The translations under genes were made by a program, and so were the position numbers. Below are positions 34,301 to 35,371 of a stretch of DNA of 35,371 nt, in pieces (position 1 is the first letter of the stretch; each line of letters starts with the position of its first letter). Location of the stretch: positions 1-35,371 of the forward strand of contig JAUREI010000020.1 of the NCBI GenBank assembly GCA_030827515.1, in the 5' to 3' direction. The notes beneath the pieces are model-generated. The model saw nothing but the letters and a program-made list of their open reading frames with translations. It did not search any database and was not told where the DNA came from. Source of the stretch: Prosthecobacter sp. (GTDB lineage Bacteria; Verrucomicrobiota; Verrucomicrobiia; Verrucomicrobiales; Verrucomicrobiaceae).

Positions 34301-35371
34301 TCGCGCACCAGCGCCACGGTCCTCGGCGGCATGATCGCGGCAGATTTCGACAACCTGCGGGCCCACTACAACGGCCTGACATCGATCGGCACGGGGGCCG
34401 GCATTCTCACCATCAACGGCAACCAGAGCTACGCGCCCGCGGATCCGGCCTTTATGGCCAATTTCCGCGATGGCAATTGGTATCTAGGCACCCTGCACGA
34501 TACTGGAACGCTGACCATCAACAGCCTTTCCCCCTGGGGCCCGGGCGGCAACAAGTTCCTGCTCGGTGGCGGCAGTTCGACACTCAGCCTCAACCCGGCG
34601 ACCGCCGGTTCGGCCCAGCTCGGCGGCGCCGGCAACCAGGCGATCATCGGTATCCCGCAGACCTATTTCGGCTACTCGACTGTGGTCTTTGGTGCCAACG
34701 CCAACAACAGCTTTGACGGTGGCACGTTTGTGACCCGCTCGCGCAACCTGGACGGCAGCTATCGTGGCACGCCGCTGTCCTTGCAGGGCGGCGCGGTTGG
34801 GACAACCACCAACTTCTACACGCCGCTGGGCAGTGGCCCGGTGGATGTCTTCGGTGAAATTCGCATTGAAGGTGCCTCCGGCACGGCGGCGAACAGCGAA
34901 ACCACCAACGCCAACGCCTGGACCTTCCACCCGGGCACCCGCATCCGCTTCGACAACAACACGCCGTTCACCGGCAGCGGTACCACCGGCAATCTGGCCA
35001 CTGGCACCCTTGGTGGTGGCGGTCGCTGGGGTGACAGCGTTGGCATCGACCTGAATGCCTCTGTGCTCGAACTTTACGGCGACAACACGGACCACATCGC
35101 CAACCGAGAAGTGGTGGGTGATATCAGCGTCAATCGTGGTTCGGAAGTTGTCATCCGGCGCAACACCACCTTCTGGGCAGAAATCTCCGCTGGCGCGCTG
35201 ACCCGCGGCACAAACGGCACCCTCATGCTGACCACGATGGTGGACGGCACCAACACTGCCGGCATTCTCGGCACCGTATCCGGTGCTGCCAGCGCCACAC
35301 GCTTCCTCATCAGCAACAGCGGTGCCCTGATCAGCAACAACATGGTTGCCCCGTGGATCATCAGTCGCAAC
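25322..35371 (+). CDS. Giant exported PATR-repeat protein (autotransporter-like passenger), 3' end cut by window
   Basis: One frame stays open for 3350 codons from the ATG at 25322 to the right edge. Residues 1-30 are a signal peptide (basic start, core CIGLLALLLLGTVV, cut after VRA). The mature start DTWQQFESGTHSWQTSSNWS is typical of Verrucomicrobial proteins of this class. The rest is rich in Gly, Asn, Thr, Ser and Ala in short beta-strand units, as in a long beta-helix. Autotransporter-associated repeats of the form KxGxGxLxLxxxNTYTGxTxVxxG recur, the clearest near residues 151, 1191, 1358 and 1472; looser copies occur near 797, 1755, 1869, 2030, 2760 and 2918. By eye I found no cysteine after the signal peptide. 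The C-terminus, where a beta-barrel or sorting tag would lie, is outside the window. There is no Shine-Dalgarno. It is probably a surface protein; the ligand is unknown. Confidence 0.9.
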   Translation, partial: MNKAFPISILKGIRCIGLLALLLLGTVVRADTWQQFESGTHSWQTSSNWSTGLIPSGMAATAVFSYNPFGAQTITLDGNVILGSLSFSNSKGSYSLIPNVLTESITLDNDGNGATISNLGTASNFISADVSLADATHTFNVADGRLVMDGVISGANGIIKLGNGWLVLRRTNTYTGETSLEGGITLVSQAENDNAVLGATGAGNGTIILAGATLALVNDGSNTASSTTGGASLNTEAVSVSGAGHLNQGAIRSYGGREQNQLTGVITATGDTRFQSQAGTLAFTNTVNLGSNNLRAGGVGFVSLSGAVQGSGTITHFGINGFRMQNTGASNTFNGAIVSELGEVRAENTDGTTGATPYDNVSSLTLKNSYLNILAPTSGTFAVKNRVPDSLPITIQAGRIRIESTSFNGTNGFAWDEKVGDVTATLGHIYFDFRDTNADSGTRVLTVNSLTRSNPSVTFRLGGDGNAATNIGNGTLGNRYRFYNAALDGGGNVPFVGGWAYLNAEFMKYNDQAGGGNGYRALEPADYFIDQAEATWDATKNVKITSGNRTMAVDTTVQSLNILSTTGRTLSGSSGVTLEIGSGGLLTSGTTHTLSVPFLTAGAASQYHLYDIAWSSNIFRSVIADNGGNPVSFVKAAGGTTSFYAANTYTGTTDIQEGILRDVIGARNMVGLGSGNLTFSGSQINQSVYENDRDFTRALGSGAGQVQFLSGQGVGFSAYGAPMNVNLGGAGGTVVWGSTHFNPGIFTLNGGNATHVVTLVNPVDLGNEQRYIRLDGNASGGNRASIGIMAGDLTNGGVVKRGGGVLVFDSAKSYNQSTIINEGEVWLKGQGTAGANVVGNDILIGGASRLKLDGPWNVGSRQLISMANTDDNNAAAISFGPGYGDGSKIRFNTFLTDAANAGQLGAYDIYLQNQQTGDSRRNRVAVQISGLHNFSGDVMDQIFNVAPDVEAWFGADTGNGTFTGTSLSATGRTKTGGNTFFRLGSGGGTITIANANVLDGAYPLIVGAEDNNGRVNIGGLVYLPQAQNYSGTVAQTVGTALTAGNLIGAGGVLVVGQNGALNSANNNISLRGGEIRFGIDSANSFLGGVDSQYAARNIFVKSANAVVRTIPLTGGSNGVLQLNGFTMRMDDADRVLTLNSIGTHYTQTVINGAATLENNATARNAYFDVGNDNSYQSGIGILVFNQAITQTGAGAVNLQKRQGGVLVLKGDSTYAGTTNVQQGRLVIAHEGAAGNAGTTINMNTNNDRRSDLEFLLDGAGPFVVNNTVNTNGGNDGSTRVIRVGSIDGSTSNKEISLTSLVSNAGFTTAAATGNSASAIYFDANNGYTLKITGATTLTRTLTDFRTRGAMVTLAGAVGGAGALNKYEQGTLVLSGNNTYTGSTAVYNGYVVAASDAAFGNTSSAITFNGTSFAQILASGTRTINRAITNSGTGSTQTVGGLDTGDKTFSGAVTLTRGINVTAVPSGDVTFSGVLSGAGGVNKVGTGSVVLNNSNIYTGTTTVANGTLIGRAQASGSPFGVNSVFTITNGTLILENTTGGTNTTTTTGALNISSGNATIFVDNKTSTGTTLEFGSLVRTNNATMVMRGATTDIGTAGNEKLAFTSAPAVAKGTIGTWAVLQNSGNQGQYAGVAGSNIVTATYTATGVDLDTSSGDTALLDLAGLGGNLTANRSVYAFRTNAGVDLNGNTLKVGDAPSGTVGQAGMILNNGADVTDGTVDIGTNTLSIYTDDAAISSFDASITNFRNNANNNLTTRLVKFGPGTLEISSAASTYQGNIQVSQGTLSLTAPNVIPTFSNLNAVTGSTVIIQPGAAVKLNDNNQEFGNFSGTVVVSPVLNTAGTLDLGSATLTFGRQGSSTTFSGQLIGGAGSRLVKIGAGRLTLDNWDASRPNSLGTLDVLQGVVQSWHNDNSWATPNGFASSLPSTTQILLRGGEWEAYVVGDNTSNFQFIPMGQSITARDGNSVFDTNRWQGGAANKILGFDTLTVDKNILTITGGNAIYPRFGGAFTMTANARLQTDAPLLLGGTINGHYTLTKTGGSNLEINGDNSAWSGGTVLHDGTLLFGSRTPEVGERYMASTNLFSYSATANLGTGDIVVNRSTVIRLNAPSNILSSQGQRVQTFSSLNNGLARVDIGMNAPVTDYGLRSTTNGALTIGLNDGFYTHPLDQSMMGNGRWVLGAWVTTFYTAQKLGYGIDNTYRFGGTNGVFNVTQANALSGPGSVEVGLDMTQNGYAINNGNAQVQLYGDQSYTGNTIVRRNRETGSTQNFLAFHGDLASPVIDVYGRLMARGAGRFTNDAGTQVNTVNLYPGSTLRFDYNMDVNDSMLTSRLENSSLGLAATENKWGDTTPMLLDGATFNLLASGGRVNRETIGAITVRNGAAVYLERNGTNSQIIVETPSITREGQAVFAVRENANELGRVDLQGQKFFIDNGTSMLDAQGLMPVWMTNPSRNTFLTYNENFGVQNANFTHSTTTAATGASFLAGLSLTSVANYGVGVGDATVAGTANVYALRIAHEASGNDATLTGGQINIHSGGLIVDNRDNARVNFDTTAVYFGNGTVPTEAVVYSDQSNITTRFGGVVTAANFTMHGAGNVQLTNTANAITGNIQMNGGKLFLDGAGTAGTSNVSITLAGDWLQNNDGQQMAELWLRTNNNANTTWNNSLVVAANVPYARIIGGRYTGTSTSTATNTISGSLTIQGTNSLQGTSLIIGSTGTGSSENTHNLTITGTTTIGGTAPVGIRVEQSGRILQLTGAVTASAPIMKSGDGTLRLDNNNINLSSPVTLNRGEIRGFGPNNNTNNLFGTGDYTLNFGTLRISAGILTSGSMVAQFAAPNQDLIFGGAVNFVNDRGSSTGIGRTLVIGTNNGTNTVRTINGANWRVSSDSGDSVVFESKVIVNDAAIFYTDNAPTFFRDTFEGGGRFTKTGISQLLFDNNVANSNWTGTIDIQAGYLRVQQANQTLGGSGSAIIVNPAAGLSVRRVENLGTGQGITQLRTTSRTSATVLGGMIAADFDNLRAHYNGLTSIGTGAGILTINGNQSYAPADPAFMANFRDGNWYLGTLHDTGTLTINSLSPWGPGGNKFLLGGGSSTLSLNPATAGSAQLGGAGNQAIIGIPQTYFGYSTVVFGANANNSFDGGTFVTRSRNLDGSYRGTPLSLQGGAVGTTTNFYTPLGSGPVDVFGEIRIEGASGTAANSETTNANAWTFHPGTRIRFDNNTPFTGSGTTGNLATGTLGGGGRWGDSVGIDLNASVLELYGDNTDHIANREVVGDISVNRGSEVVIRRNTTFWAEISAGALTRGTNGTLMLTTMVDGTNTAGILGTVSGAASATRFLISNSGALISNNMVAPWIISRN
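25772..25888 (+). repeat. PATR (autotransporter-associated beta-strand) module 1
   Basis: Residues about 151-189 of the giant protein: VISGANGIIKLGNGWLVL, then NTYTGETSLEGGITLVSQ. It fits the passenger-associated repeat, with a lysine-glycine turn, a hydrophobic strand, NTYTG and a closing strand. Confidence 0.7.
28892..29008 (+). repeat. PATR module 2
   Basis: Residues about 1191-1229: GAVNLQKRQGGVLVLKGD, then STYAGTTNVQQGRLVIAH. It has the same layout as module 1, with STYAG in place of NTYTG. Confidence 0.7.
29393..29503 (+). repeat. PATR module 3
   Basis: Residues about 1358-1394: GAGALNKYEQGTLVLSGN, then NTYTGSTAVYNGYVVAAS. It is one of the closest matches to the family pattern. Confidence 0.75.
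29735..29857 (+). repeat. PATR module 4
   Basis: Residues about 1472-1512: GVLSGAGGVNKVGTGSVV, then NIYTGTTTVANGTLIGRA. It is the best match to the repeat consensus in this window. Confidence 0.8.

Noticed and set aside
25322-35371. A nucleotide-level tandem repeat array or CRISPR in the giant gene
   Set aside because: The repeats are protein-level, irregularly spaced and divergent. No identical DNA repeat units with regular spacers were seen here or elsewhere in the window.

Overview
The window looks like chromosomal DNA of a member of the Verrucomicrobiota, possibly class Opitutae. This is inferred from gene content: a DUF1080 plus PVC-type dehydrogenase-domain protein, a giant exported protein with autotransporter-associated beta-strand (PATR) repeats, high GC with strong third-position G/C bias, and many genes without a Shine-Dalgarno motif. 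No 16S rRNA or tRNA is visible to fix the taxonomy.

Left block (1-9366, all minus strand, reading right to left). An AT-tract divergent region at 9367-9688 launches an envelope/motility cluster. Its order is a DUF883/YqjD-like membrane-anchored protein, a YqjE-like holin-superfamily protein, a possible YqjK-like protein, two PilT-type retraction ATPases, an ABC-2-type polytopic membrane protein without a visible ATPase, two coiled-coil proteins with C-terminal membrane anchors, an AraC-family regulator, and a secreted DUF1080/PVC-dehydrogenase fusion that runs off the left edge. Spacing is tight (overlaps or gaps of 5-67 bp), so much of this could be one or two transcripts.

Central block (9689-25080, all plus strand). 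This is a fused str-S10-spc ribosomal protein cluster: rpsL, rpsG, fusA, rpsJ, rplC, rplD, rplW, rplB, rpsS, an unrelated exported coiled-coil gene, rplV, rpsC, rplP, rpmC, rpsQ, rplN (frameshifted as given), rplX, rplE, rpsH, rplF, rplR, rpsE, rplO, secY, map. Compared with the classical order, tuf is missing after fusA, rpsN between rplE and rpsH, rpmD between rpsE and rplO, and the alpha-operon genes after map. The most unexpected item is the exported protein gene between rpsS and rplV, whose stop lies 3 bp before the rplV start.

Right block (25081-35371). A 241-bp AT-richer spacer holds a terminator-like hairpin. It is followed by one continuous reading frame of at least 3350 codons, open at the window edge. 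It encodes a signal peptide and a glycine/asparagine/threonine-rich, apparently cysteine-free passenger with several PATR modules, probably a very large surface or autotransporter-like protein.

The ribosomal block makes ribosome components, the SecY channel and methionine aminopeptidase; the flanking blocks are envelope and surface functions. No CRISPR array, insertion sequence, prophage or RNA gene was recognised.
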